A stretch of DNA of 64,000 bases from Nitrogeniibacter sp050293885 (lineage in GTDB: Bacteria; Pseudomonadota; Gammaproteobacteria; Burkholderiales; Rhodocyclaceae). The stretch lies in the NCBI GenBank assembly GCA_050293885.1, contig JBNKNO010000005.1, positions 1 through 64,000 of the forward strand, read 5' to 3'. Below are positions 43,806 to 51,865 of the stretch, piece after piece. Position 1 is the first letter of the stretch. Each line of letters starts with the position of its first letter. A program made the position numbers and the translations under genes. The notes under the pieces are model-generated. The model saw nothing but the letters and a program-made list of their open reading frames with translations, did no database searches and had not been told where the DNA came from.

Positions 43806-44678
43806 CTACTTCAACAGGCCGGCCGCACGCGCTGCCGACTCGATGCCGTCGTAGTTGGCGGATTCGGTGGCAATGAAGCGGCTGGCACGTTGCAGATCGA
43901 GAATCGCCTTGTGCGCGGGGTTGGCGGGATCGAGCGCCAGCAAGGCGGCCTTGATCTTTGCCTGGATCGCCGGATCGAGATCGCCGCGCACCGTCCAGTT
44001 GTAATCGAAGTACGGCGGCGTGGTGGCGAACACGCGCACCTTGCCGGTATCGACCTTGCCCTGCTTGACGAGCTTGTCCCACACCGAGGCGTTGAGCGCG
44101 CCGGCGTCGACCTTGCCGGCGGCGACGAAGGCGGCGGTGGCGTCGTGCGCGCCGGAGAAGGCGACATTGGCGAAATCGGTGTCCGGCGAGACACCGGCCT
44201 TGCCGAGGAAGAAGCGCGGCATCAGGTGGCCGGAGGTGGACGACGGCGAACCGAAGGCGAAAGTCTTGCCCTTCAGATCGGCAAAGGTCTTGATGTCGTC
44301 GCGGGCGGTGATGAATTTGGAGGTGAAACGGGCGTCTTGTTCGCGCTGCACCAGCGGCAGCGCGGTGCCGTGGGTGCGAATCTTGGCCTGCACGTAGGTA
44401 AAGCCGCCCAGCCAGGCCAGATCGACCTTGCCCGCGCCCAGTGCTTCGACCACGGCGGCGTAGTCGGTGACCGGCACGAACTTGACCGGCATGCCCAGTT
44501 GCGCTTCGAGGTATTTGCCCAGCGGCTCGAACTTGCGCTGCAGTTCGGTGGGCGATTCGTCCGGAATCGCGGACACCCGCAGGGTGTCGGCGGCGATGGA
44601 CGGCATGGAGAAGAAGGCGCCGGCAACACCGGCAACGAGCGTGCGCAGCAGCGCACGACGCATGGAAATACGCATCAT
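43806..44678 (-). CDS. phnD: Phosphonate-type periplasmic binding protein
   Basis: The protein has 290 residues. A signal peptide is present (RRALLRTLVAGVAGAFFSMP, cleaved after SIA). The mature protein starts ADTLRVSAIPDESPTEL, a PhnD/PBPb hallmark. SPSSTSGHLMPRFFL is the ligand-loop motif of the phosphonate/phosphite class. Start choice: the tandem ATGs at 44678 and 44675; an earlier ATG at 44699 is possible. It is the first gene of the operon. No C-P lyase or phosphonatase genes are near, so the ligand stays open. Confidence 0.9.
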   Translation of the reverse strand: MMRISMRRALLRTLVAGVAGAFFSMPSIAADTLRVSAIPDESPTELQRKFEPLGKYLEAQLGMPVKFVPVTDYAAVVEALGAGKVDLAWLGGFTYVQAKIRTHGTALPLVQREQDARFTSKFITARDDIKTFADLKGKTFAFGSPSSTSGHLMPRFFLGKAGVSPDTDFANVAFSGAHDATAAFVAAGKVDAGALNASVWDKLVKQGKVDTGKVRVFATTPPYFDYNWTVRGDLDPAIQAKIKAALLALDPANPAHKAILDLQRASRFIATESANYDGIESAARAAGLLK

Positions 44679-44841
44679 GAGGTCAGTCCCTGTATTCATC
44701 CGCCCTGGCGCGGGAAGCGGCACCACGGCTTACGTCAGCCCGCACGATGGCGAGCCCTGCTTTTCAATGCGGTATCTCAGACCGCGGGGCGGACGATAGC
44801 AGCCGGACGGCTGCGGGACAAGGCGGGAAGACCGGCGGGCC

Positions 44842-45288
44842 TTAGTCGGGACGACCCGGCAACAGAACGACGACGGTGCCGGCAAGACGATCGTGGGCGA
44901 ACTGCTTGTCGCGGTCGAGGAAGGCCCACCACAGACCGCCGCCAAAGAGCAGGATCGACGGCCAACAAAGCACATAGCGCAGCAAGGCGCGGCGAAAACT
45001 CAGCGGTTTGCCATCGATGGCCGTCACCAGTCGAAGCCGCCAGGTCTGCATCGCGAGCGTCTGCCCGCTACCGCGCCAGTACCAGATGAAGTAGGCACCA
45101 AACACGAGAAAGATGTGAAGCATGCTCATCCACCCGGGTTCGGCGACACCGAAGAGCGGACCGATGATGACGGCCGGGAGCATCCAGGTCAGTCCGAGCA
45201 CACCGAGCAACAGCAACACTTCGTACAACAACGCGGCAAAGCGACGACGCAGTCCGGCAACTTCAACAACAGCGGGGGAATCGGTCAC
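44842..45288 (-). CDS. RDD-family membrane protein
   Basis: The protein has 148 residues with three to four membrane helices. The RDD name residues appear in LRRRFAALLYEVLL and DRDKQFAHDRLAGT near the end. Its ATG overlaps the stop of the DUF3106 gene, so it is the fourth gene of the sigma-factor operon. The function of this small RDD type is unclear. Confidence 0.88.
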   Translation of the reverse strand: MTDSPAVVEVAGLRRRFAALLYEVLLLLGVLGLTWMLPAVIIGPLFGVAEPGWMSMLHIFLVFGAYFIWYWRGSGQTLAMQTWRLRLVTAIDGKPLSFRRALLRYVLCWPSILLFGGGLWWAFLDRDKQFAHDRLAGTVVVLLPGRPD

Positions 45289-45719
45289 TGCTTGTCCTTG
45301 TTGCGTTTGCTGCCGCGCTTGGCCTGACTGCGCGCTTCTTCACGCACACGCGCACGCTCTTCGGGCGAGAGCTTCTGGTATTCCTGCCAGCGCTGGCGCA
45401 GCGCTTCGCGCTCTTCGGGCGGGCTGTTGCGCAAGGCGCGATATTGGTCGAGCGCCCGCGCTCGCTCATTCGGCGACAGGCTCGACCAGTCCTTCATACG
45501 CCGCTGAACGCGGCTCTGTTCTTCCGGCGTCAGGGTGTCGAAATGTTCGACGATGCCACGCCATTTACGCTGCTGGGTGTCGTCGAGCGACTGCCACTGG
45601 CCGGAGAGCGGCGCAAGCGCGCGGCGCTCGGCCGGCGACAGCGACGACCATGCCGACGCCGCCCAGGCGGTCGAAGTCAGCAGGCAAAGCGTCAGGAGTG
45701 CGAGTCGTCTTGCAGCCAT
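45285..45719 (-). CDS. DUF3106-domain exported protein
   Basis: The protein has 144 residues. After a signal peptide (MAARRLALLTLCLLTSTAWA) come several copies of a helical unit of the form W-x-x-LSPxER (WSSLSPAERRALAPL, WSSLSPNERARAL, YQKLSPEERARV), ending in a Lys/Arg-rich tail. DUF3106 proteins are secreted or periplasmic and of unknown role. It overlaps the upstream DUF3619 gene by 28 bases. Confidence 0.9.
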   Translation of the reverse strand: MAARRLALLTLCLLTSTAWAASAWSSLSPAERRALAPLSGQWQSLDDTQQRKWRGIVEHFDTLTPEEQSRVQRRMKDWSSLSPNERARALDQYRALRNSPPEEREALRQRWQEYQKLSPEERARVREEARSQAKRGSKRNKDKQ

Positions 45720-46060
45720 GCACGGAATCCTTGATCCAGATAGGCGTCGATGGGGAGGTCGTCGGCCAACAAGGCCGTTTCGTCCTCGCTACGGTGAGCC
45801 AATGTGCGCTCGGTATTCAGGTAGTCGCCGGCGGCAAACACCCCGAGCACCAGCAATGCGGTCAGTGCCGGGCGCACGACGGACTGGATCATGCCCCAGT
45901 CAAGGCGGTGCGGCAGCAGGTCGAAGCGACTGCGCTTGCGCATCTTGACCGCCGCCAGACGGGCCTCGCGCAGCCGCGCAAGCACCGGCGCATCGAGTTG
46001 CGCGGCGCTCTCGCTCAGCAGGTGCCCGACCCGCCGGCCCAATCGCTGCTCGTCGTTCAT
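45692..46060 (-). CDS. DUF3619 protein, single membrane helix, possible anti-sigma partner
   Basis: The protein has 122 residues. The N-terminal cytosolic part starts MNDEQRLGRRVGHLLSESA. One membrane helix (PALTALLVLGVFAAGDYL) is near residues 70-90, followed by a short acidic periplasmic tail. The gene starts overlapping the sigma-factor stop. Its topology and position suggest regulation of the sigma factor, which is an inference. DUF3619 itself has no established function. Confidence 0.85.
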   Translation of the reverse strand: MNDEQRLGRRVGHLLSESAAQLDAPVLARLREARLAAVKMRKRSRFDLLPHRLDWGMIQSVVRPALTALLVLGVFAAGDYLNTERTLAHRSEDETALLADDLPIDAYLDQGFRAWLQDDSHS

Positions 46061-46659
46061 AGGGTGATTCCTTTCGCTTTCAATGCGGCAGCCAGCGCCT
46101 TGGTGGCCCGTGAGCAATGCGTTTTCACACTGCCTTCCGAACATCCCATGGCGGTCGCCGTCTCTGCCGTATCCATATCTTCCCAGTAACGCATCAGGAA
46201 GGCCTCGCGTTGACGTTGGGGTAAACGAGAAATCTCGGTTTCGATGATCGCCAGCAACTGTTCGCGTCCAGCCAGCTTTTCGGGCGATAGCCGAAGGTTC
46301 GAATCGTCCGCCGCCTCAAGCGATTCAAGCGGATCGCCCGCGTCACCATCGTCGTTGCCCCGCGAGAAGCCGGACCACATGGAAACCCACGTGTTGCGCA
46401 CTTTCTGGCGCCGCAACATGTCACGCAGCACGTTCTGCAAGATGCGCTGAAACAGCATCGGCCATTCGGCGAGCCCGCGCTCACCATACTTGCTGGCCAG
46501 TCGCATCATGGCTTCCTGCACGGCATCAAGTGCGCCCGCTTCGTCCCTGAGCATCAATACCGCCTGCTTGAATGCACGACGCTCGACGCTGGCAAGAAAG
46601 GCTGAAAGTTCGGTATCGGAAGCCAGAAAAAGTCCTCTCGGGGGATCGTCCGGACGCAT
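46057..46659 (-). CDS. ECF-like RNA polymerase sigma factor
   Basis: The protein has about 200 residues. Region 2 shows AGALDAVQEAMMRLASKYGE and FQRILQNVLRDMLRRQKV. Region 4 is LPQRQREAFLMRYWEDMDTAETATAMGCSEGSVKTHCSRA in parts, a clear helix-turn-helix. The start is uncertain: an ATG at 46659 is used, a GTG at 46695 would add 12 residues, and homologues appear to begin near LASDTELSAFL. It heads the operon with DUF3619, DUF3106 and RDD genes and diverges from ilvB. The signal is unknown. Confidence 0.87.
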   Translation of the reverse strand: MRPDDPPRGLFLASDTELSAFLASVERRAFKQAVLMLRDEAGALDAVQEAMMRLASKYGERGLAEWPMLFQRILQNVLRDMLRRQKVRNTWVSMWSGFSRGNDDGDAGDPLESLEAADDSNLRLSPEKLAGREQLLAIIETEISRLPQRQREAFLMRYWEDMDTAETATAMGCSEGSVKTHCSRATKALAAALKAKGITL

Positions 46660-46750
46660 TGTGCCACGCACAAGCTTTGCCTTGACCGCAACCACCCCGA
46701 TGGGTACTGTTACGGGTTTCCCACGAAAATACAGAGAATTAGAGGCGGCG

Positions 46751-48460
46751 ATGGTCTTGACCGGGGCAGAAATTGTAATCAGGTGTCTGCAGGAAGAAAA
46801 GGTCGAATATGTATTCGGCTATCCAGGCGGAGCAGTCCTGTTCATCTACGATGCGCTGTTCCAGCAAGAACAGGTGCGTCACATTCTCGTGCGCCACGAG
46901 CAAGCCGCGGTACATGCGGCTGATGGTTTCGCGCGCTCGACCGACAAGGTCGGCGTGGCGCTGGTGACCTCCGGCCCGGGGGCCACCAATGCCGTCACCG
47001 GCATCGCCACCGCCTTTTGCGACTCCGTGCCGATGGTCATCATCAGCGGCCAGGTGCCGACCGCCGCGATCGGCCAGGACGCCTTCCAGGAAGTGGACAC
47101 CGTCGGCATCACCCGCCCGTGCGTGAAACACAACTTCCTGGTCAAGGATGCCGCGGACATTGCGGCGACCATCAAGAAAGCCTTCTACCTTGCCAAGACC
47201 GGCCGCCCGGGTCCGGTGCTGGTCGACATCCCCAAAGACGTGACCGCGCAGAAGGCCGAATTCAGCTATCCCGCTTCCGTCGAGATGCGCTCCTACAACC
47301 CGGTCGTGAAGGGCCACCAAGGGCAGATCAAGAAAGCCATCAAGCTGCTGCAGGAAGCCAAGCGCCCGATGATCTACACCGGCGGCGGCGTGATTCTGTC
47401 CGACGCGGCCGAGGCGCTCACCCAACTCGTGCGCAAGCTCGGCATGCCGGTCACCAACACGCTCATGGGTCTGGGCGGCTACCCGGCCACCGACAAGCAG
47501 TATCTGGGCATGCCCGGCATGCACGGCACCTACGAAGCGAACATGTCGATGCATTTCTCCGACGTGTTGCTGGCCGTCGGCGCGCGCTTCGACGACCGCG
47601 TGATCGGCGACCCGAACCACTTCGCGCAAGAGCCGCGCAAGATCATCCACATCGACATCGACCCCTCCTCCATCTCCAAGCGCGTGAAGGTGGACGTGCC
47701 CATCGTCGGCGACGTGAAGGAAGTGCTCGAAGAGATGAATCGCGTGCTCGACGAAGACGGTGGACAATCCAATCAGGAGTCGCTGTCCACCTGGTGGAAG
47801 CAGATCGACGAGTGGCGCAGCCGCGACTGCATGAAGTACAAGAACTCGGACGAGATCATCAAGCCCCAGTTCGTGATCCAGAAGCTGTGGGAAGTGACCG
47901 GTGGCGACGCCTTTGTCAGCTCCGATGTCGGCCAGCACCAGATGTGGGCTTCCCAGTACTACAAGTTCGACAAGCCGCGTCGCTGGCTCAACTCCGGCGG
48001 CCTGGGCACCATGGGCGTCGGCATGCCCTACGCCATGGGTGCCCAACTTGCGCATCCGGGGGCGCAGGTCGCCTGTGTGACCGGCGAGGCGTCCATCCAG
48101 ATGAACATCCAGGAGCTGTCGACCTGCAAGCAGTTCCGTTTGCCGATCAAGATCTGCAACCTGAACAACCGCTATCTGGGCATGGTGCGCCAGTGGCAGG
48201 AGCTGTTCCACGGCGGCCGCTACTCCGAGTCCTACATGGATTCGCTGCCCGACTTCGCCAAACTGGCGGAGTCCTACGGCCATGTGGGCATTCAGGTGAA
48301 GAATCCGAGCGACGTGGAAGGCGCGCTGCGCGAAGCCTTCTCGCGCAAGAACGATCTGGTGTTCCTCGACTTCCTGGTGGACCAGACCGAAAACGTGTAT
48401 CCGATGGTTCAAGGCGGCAAGGGTCTGACCGAGATGATCCTCTCCGCCGAAGACCTGTAA
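46751..48460 (+). CDS. ilvB: Acetolactate synthase large subunit
   Basis: The protein has 569 residues. It condenses two pyruvates to acetolactate, or pyruvate with 2-oxobutyrate, the first common step of valine, leucine and isoleucine synthesis. The catalytic Glu lies in LVRHEQAAVHAADG, the FAD region includes LGMPGMHGTYEANM, and the thiamine diphosphate motif region (GEASIQMNIQEL and LNNRYLGMVRQW) is near the C-terminus. In the first of these the expected GDG reads GEA. The start is the ATG at 46751 in MVLTGAEIVIRCL. It leads the ilvB-ilvN-ilvC group. Confidence 0.96.
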   Translation: MVLTGAEIVIRCLQEEKVEYVFGYPGGAVLFIYDALFQQEQVRHILVRHEQAAVHAADGFARSTDKVGVALVTSGPGATNAVTGIATAFCDSVPMVIISGQVPTAAIGQDAFQEVDTVGITRPCVKHNFLVKDAADIAATIKKAFYLAKTGRPGPVLVDIPKDVTAQKAEFSYPASVEMRSYNPVVKGHQGQIKKAIKLLQEAKRPMIYTGGGVILSDAAEALTQLVRKLGMPVTNTLMGLGGYPATDKQYLGMPGMHGTYEANMSMHFSDVLLAVGARFDDRVIGDPNHFAQEPRKIIHIDIDPSSISKRVKVDVPIVGDVKEVLEEMNRVLDEDGGQSNQESLSTWWKQIDEWRSRDCMKYKNSDEIIKPQFVIQKLWEVTGGDAFVSSDVGQHQMWASQYYKFDKPRRWLNSGGLGTMGVGMPYAMGAQLAHPGAQVACVTGEASIQMNIQELSTCKQFRLPIKICNLNNRYLGMVRQWQELFHGGRYSESYMDSLPDFAKLAESYGHVGIQVKNPSDVEGALREAFSRKNDLVFLDFLVDQTENVYPMVQGGKGLTEMILSAEDL

Positions 48461-48608
48461 CACCGCCTGAATCGTGGCGAGGCCGGGTGTCGACCGATGC
48501 CCGGCCGTTGTCAGCGCTCACCGGCGCGGGCAGCAGCGGAGGCCGGCCACCGGTTGTCCGTCTCGCCACCCAAGGCACTCATCAACGACCTCTTGCTGAG
48601 GGAACAAC

Positions 48609-49100
48609 ATGCGTCACGTCATTGCCCTGCTGATCGAGAACGAATCCGGCGCCCTATCGCGCGTCTCTGGCCTGTTCTCGGCCCGTGGCTACAACATCGA
48701 ATCGCTGACCGTCGCGCCGACCGAGGATGCCTCGCTGTCGCGCATGACCATCGTCACCACCGGCTCGGACGACATCATCGAGCAGATCACCAAACAGCTG
48801 AACAAGCTGGTGGACGTGATCAAGGTGGTCGACATCTCCGAAGCCGCGCACATCGAGCGCGAGCTCATGCTCATCAAGGTGCGCGCCACCGGCAAGGACC
48901 GCGAAGAGATGAAGCGCATGGCCGACATCTTCCGCGGCCGCATCATCGACGCCACCGAGTCGAGCTATGTCATCGAGCTGACAGGAAACCAGACCAAACT
49001 GGATTCCTTCATCGGTGCCATCGACAACACCCTGATTCTGGAAACCGTGCGTTCCGGTATTGCCGGCATTGGCCGCGCAGACCGCATTCTGAAACTCTGA
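48609..49100 (+). CDS. ilvN: Acetolactate synthase small (regulatory) subunit
   Basis: The protein has 163 residues, the usual length of IlvH/IlvN. An ACT domain at the N-terminus (ALLIENESGALSRVSGLFSA, RGYNIESLTVAPTEDASLSR) binds valine for feedback control of the large subunit. It lies 148 bases after ilvB with GAGGGAACA before the start. The C-terminal ACT-like half ends GIAGIGRADRILKL. Confidence 0.96.
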   Translation: MRHVIALLIENESGALSRVSGLFSARGYNIESLTVAPTEDASLSRMTIVTTGSDDIIEQITKQLNKLVDVIKVVDISEAAHIERELMLIKVRATGKDREEMKRMADIFRGRIIDATESSYVIELTGNQTKLDSFIGAIDNTLILETVRSGIAGIGRADRILKL

Positions 49101-49195
49101 CTTCGCCCGCCACACCGGGTACTTTTTTGCGGCGCAGCTGCCAGACGGTTATGATGGCGGCCGCTCGCGCGATTGCGATTTAGGAAAGGACAATC

Positions 49196-50212
49196 ATGAA
49201 AGTTTATTACGACAAGGACGCCGACCTCTCCCTCATCAAGGGCAAGAAGGTCACCATCGTGGGTTACGGTTCGCAGGGCCACGCCCATGCGCAGAACCTA
49301 AACGACTCGGGCGTCAAGGTCACCGTCGGCCTGCGCAAGGGCGGCGCCTCCTGGGACAAGGCCAAGAACGCCGGCCTCAAGGTCGAAGAAATCGCCAAGG
49401 CCGTGAAGACCGCCGATGTCGTCATGATTCTGCTGCCGGACGAAAACATCCCGGCCGTGTACAACGAAGAAATCGCGCCCAACATGAAGAAAGGCGCCAC
49501 CCTGGCCTTCGCCCACGGCTTCAACGTGCATTACAACCAGGTCGTGCCGCGTGCCGATCTGGACGTGATCATGGTGGCCCCGAAAGGCCCGGGCCACACC
49601 GTGCGCTCCGAATACCTCAAGGGCGGCGGCGTGCCTTCCCTGATCGCCATCCACCAGGATATCTCGGGCAAGGCCCGTGACATCGCCCTGTCCTACGCGG
49701 CAGCGAACGGCGGCACCAAGGGCGGCGTGATCGAAACCAACTTCCGCGAAGAGACCGAAACCGATCTGTTCGGCGAACAGGCCGTGCTGTGCGGCGGTGC
49801 TGTCGAGCTGGTGAAGATGGGCTTCGAAACCCTGACCGAAGCCGGCTACGCGCCCGAGATGGCCTACTTCGAGTGCCTGCACGAACTGAAGCTGATCGTC
49901 GACCTGATGTACGAAGGCGGCATCGCCAACATGAACTACTCCATCTCCAACAACGCGGAGTACGGCGAGTACGTGACCGGCCCGGAAGTGATCAACGAAG
50001 AGTCCCGCTACGCCATGCGCGAAGCGCTCAAGCGCATCCAGACCGGTGAATACGCCAAGATGTTCATCCAGGAAGGCAAGACCAACTACCCGTCCATGAC
50101 GGCCCGCCGTCGCCTCAACGCTGCCCATCCGATCGAACAGGTCGGCGGTCAACTGCGCGAGATGATGCCGTGGATCAAGAAAAACAAGCTGGTCGATCAG
50201 TCCAAGAACTGA
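49196..50212 (+). CDS. ilvC: Ketol-acid reductoisomerase (class I)
   Basis: The protein has 338 residues. It converts acetolactate to dihydroxyisovalerate with NADPH and magnesium. The Rossmann motif is VGYGSQGHAHAQNLNDSG. Metal-binding residues lie in LFGEQAVLCGG and in EVINEESRYAMR. The short class I length is normal for bacteria. It is 95 bases after ilvN with an AGGA ribosome site. A strong terminator follows. Confidence 0.97.
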   Translation: MKVYYDKDADLSLIKGKKVTIVGYGSQGHAHAQNLNDSGVKVTVGLRKGGASWDKAKNAGLKVEEIAKAVKTADVVMILLPDENIPAVYNEEIAPNMKKGATLAFAHGFNVHYNQVVPRADLDVIMVAPKGPGHTVRSEYLKGGGVPSLIAIHQDISGKARDIALSYAAANGGTKGGVIETNFREETETDLFGEQAVLCGGAVELVKMGFETLTEAGYAPEMAYFECLHELKLIVDLMYEGGIANMNYSISNNAEYGEYVTGPEVINEESRYAMREALKRIQTGEYAKMFIQEGKTNYPSMTARRRLNAAHPIEQVGGQLREMMPWIKKNKLVDQSKN

Positions 50213-50231
50213 TCGGACGACCTGCCTGATC

Positions 50232-50275
50232 GGGCCGGGATCCGCCCAAAGCGGCGGATCCCGGCCCATTTTGTT
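50232..50275 (+). terminator. Terminator after ilvC
   Basis: GGGCCGGGATCCGCC (50232-50246) pairs with GGCGGATCCCGGCCC (50253-50267) around a short loop, followed by ATTTTGTT. It ends the ilv operon. Confidence 0.85.
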
Positions 50276-50287
50276 GGAGGCAAACCG

Positions 50288-50938
50288 ATGTCTTCACGTT
50301 ATCCGCACCCCCTCATCGCGCGCGAAGGATGGACCTTCATCGGGCTCGCGTTCGGCCTCGCGCTGCTGATCCATGGCGCGTTTGGCTGGCTGCTGGCGTT
50401 GCCCTTCTGGGTCTTGCTGGTGTTTCTGCTGCAGTTTTTCCGCGATCCGGAACGCGCCATTCCCACCGATGCCGATGCGGTGCTCTCGCCCGCCGACGGG
50501 CGCGTCGTCAGCATCGAGACGACCACCGACCCCTACCTCAATCGCGACGCGCTCAAGATCAGCGTGTTCATGAACCTGTTCAACGTGCACTCCAATCGCA
50601 GTCCGGTCGATGGTGAAGTCAAACAACAGTGGTACACGCCAGGGCGCTTTTTCAACGCCACCCTCGACAAGGCCTCACTCGAAAACGAACGCAATGCGCT
50701 GTGGATCCGTTGCGGCGACCGTATCGACGTGACCTGCGTGCAGATTGCCGGCATCGCGGCACGGCGCGTGCTGTGCCATGCCAAACCGGGAGAACGACTC
50801 AAACGCGGGCAGCGCTATGGCTTCATTCGTTTCGGTTCGCGCATGGACGTCTACCTTCCCCCCGGCAGCAAGGCCTGCGTGGTCATCGGCGACAAGGTCC
50901 ACGCCTCATCGACCATTCTCGCGCGCTTGCGCGAATGA
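50288..50938 (+). CDS. psd: Phosphatidylserine decarboxylase proenzyme (short type)
   Basis: The protein has 216 residues, matching the short PSD-A type. Two N-terminal membrane helices (IGLAFGLALLIHGAFGWLLA and FWVLLVFLLQFF) are followed by the catalytic part: DAVLSPADGRVV, FMNLFNVHSNRSPVDG and the self-cleavage site GSR in RFGSRMDVYLPP, where Ser becomes the pyruvoyl group. It makes phosphatidylethanolamine from phosphatidylserine. The next gene supplies its substrate. Confidence 0.95.
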   Translation: MSSRYPHPLIAREGWTFIGLAFGLALLIHGAFGWLLALPFWVLLVFLLQFFRDPERAIPTDADAVLSPADGRVVSIETTTDPYLNRDALKISVFMNLFNVHSNRSPVDGEVKQQWYTPGRFFNATLDKASLENERNALWIRCGDRIDVTCVQIAGIAARRVLCHAKPGERLKRGQRYGFIRFGSRMDVYLPPGSKACVVIGDKVHASSTILARLRE

Positions 50939-51005
50939 ATGTCACCGCTCGCTGCGGTAAAATCAGCGCAACCGCCGGAACTCCGGACAAAACCCAAGAG
51001 ACCCC

Positions 51006-51833
51006 ATGCCCGATACCTCTTCGCACCGGCCGTTGATCGACCCCAACAAACGCCGGCGTGGCATCTACATCCTGCCCAACCTGTTCACCACGGCAGCGCT
51101 GTTTGCGGGCTTCTACGCCATCGTCCAGGCCATGAACGACCGCTTCGAGCACGCCGCCGTGGCGATTTTCGTCGCCATGGTGTTCGACGGTCTCGATGGC
51201 CGGGTTGCCCGCCTCACCCACACCCAGAGTGAATTCGGCGCGCAATACGACTCGCTGTCGGACATGGTCTCCTTCGGTGCCGCGCCCGCGCTCGTCATCT
51301 ACGAGTGGGCGCTGCGCGGCATGGGCAAGCTGGGCTGGATCGCGGCCTTCATCTACTGCGCCGGTGCCGCCCTGCGGCTGGCGCGCTTCAACACCAACAT
51401 CGATGTCGTCGACAAACGCTTCTTTCAGGGGCTTCCCAGCCCGGCGGCGGCGGCGCTCATTGCCGGGCTGGTGTGGGTCGGCATCGACAACGGCTTTGAT
51501 GGCCCTGATCTGCGCTGGTTTGGCGCGTTCCTGACCATCTTTGCCGGGCTCACCATGGTGAGCAACGTGCTCTACTACAGCGGCAAGGAGATCAACCTGC
51601 GCCGCACCGTGCCTTTCTTCGCGGTGCTCGGCATCATGCTCGCCTTTGCGCTGATATCGCTCGACCCCGCATCGGTGCTGTTCCTGCTGTTCCTCGCCTA
51701 TGCGGCATCGGGCTATGTGCTGCTGGCGATGCGCCGCCTCGGCAAGCGCCTACCCGGCGACCCGGAATCGGCCGCAGAACCCGCCGAGGCGCCACCGGCG
51801 AAACCGCCCACCGAGCAAGACAGCCTAAACTGA
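51006..51833 (+). CDS. pssA: CDP-diacylglycerol-serine O-phosphatidyltransferase
   Basis: The protein has 275 residues with about seven membrane helices. The CDP-alcohol phosphotransferase motif D-G-x2-A-R-x8-G-x3-D-x3-D is seen in DGLDGRVARLTHTQSEFGAQ followed by YDSLSDM. It makes phosphatidylserine from CDP-diacylglycerol and serine in the inner membrane. A Pro/Glu/Ala-rich tail follows the last helix. It is followed by leuA after 32 bases. Confidence 0.95.
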   Translation: MPDTSSHRPLIDPNKRRRGIYILPNLFTTAALFAGFYAIVQAMNDRFEHAAVAIFVAMVFDGLDGRVARLTHTQSEFGAQYDSLSDMVSFGAAPALVIYEWALRGMGKLGWIAAFIYCAGAALRLARFNTNIDVVDKRFFQGLPSPAAAALIAGLVWVGIDNGFDGPDLRWFGAFLTIFAGLTMVSNVLYYSGKEINLRRTVPFFAVLGIMLAFALISLDPASVLFLLFLAYAASGYVLLAMRRLGKRLPGDPESAAEPAEAPPAKPPTEQDSLN

Positions 51834-51865
51834 CATCGACTGCGCACGCCTGACAGGAAGCGACC

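Noticed and set aside
46660..46750. Attenuator or riboswitch before ilvB
   Set aside because: The 91-base gap is too short and shows no Leu/Val/Ile-rich leader peptide or strong hairpin.
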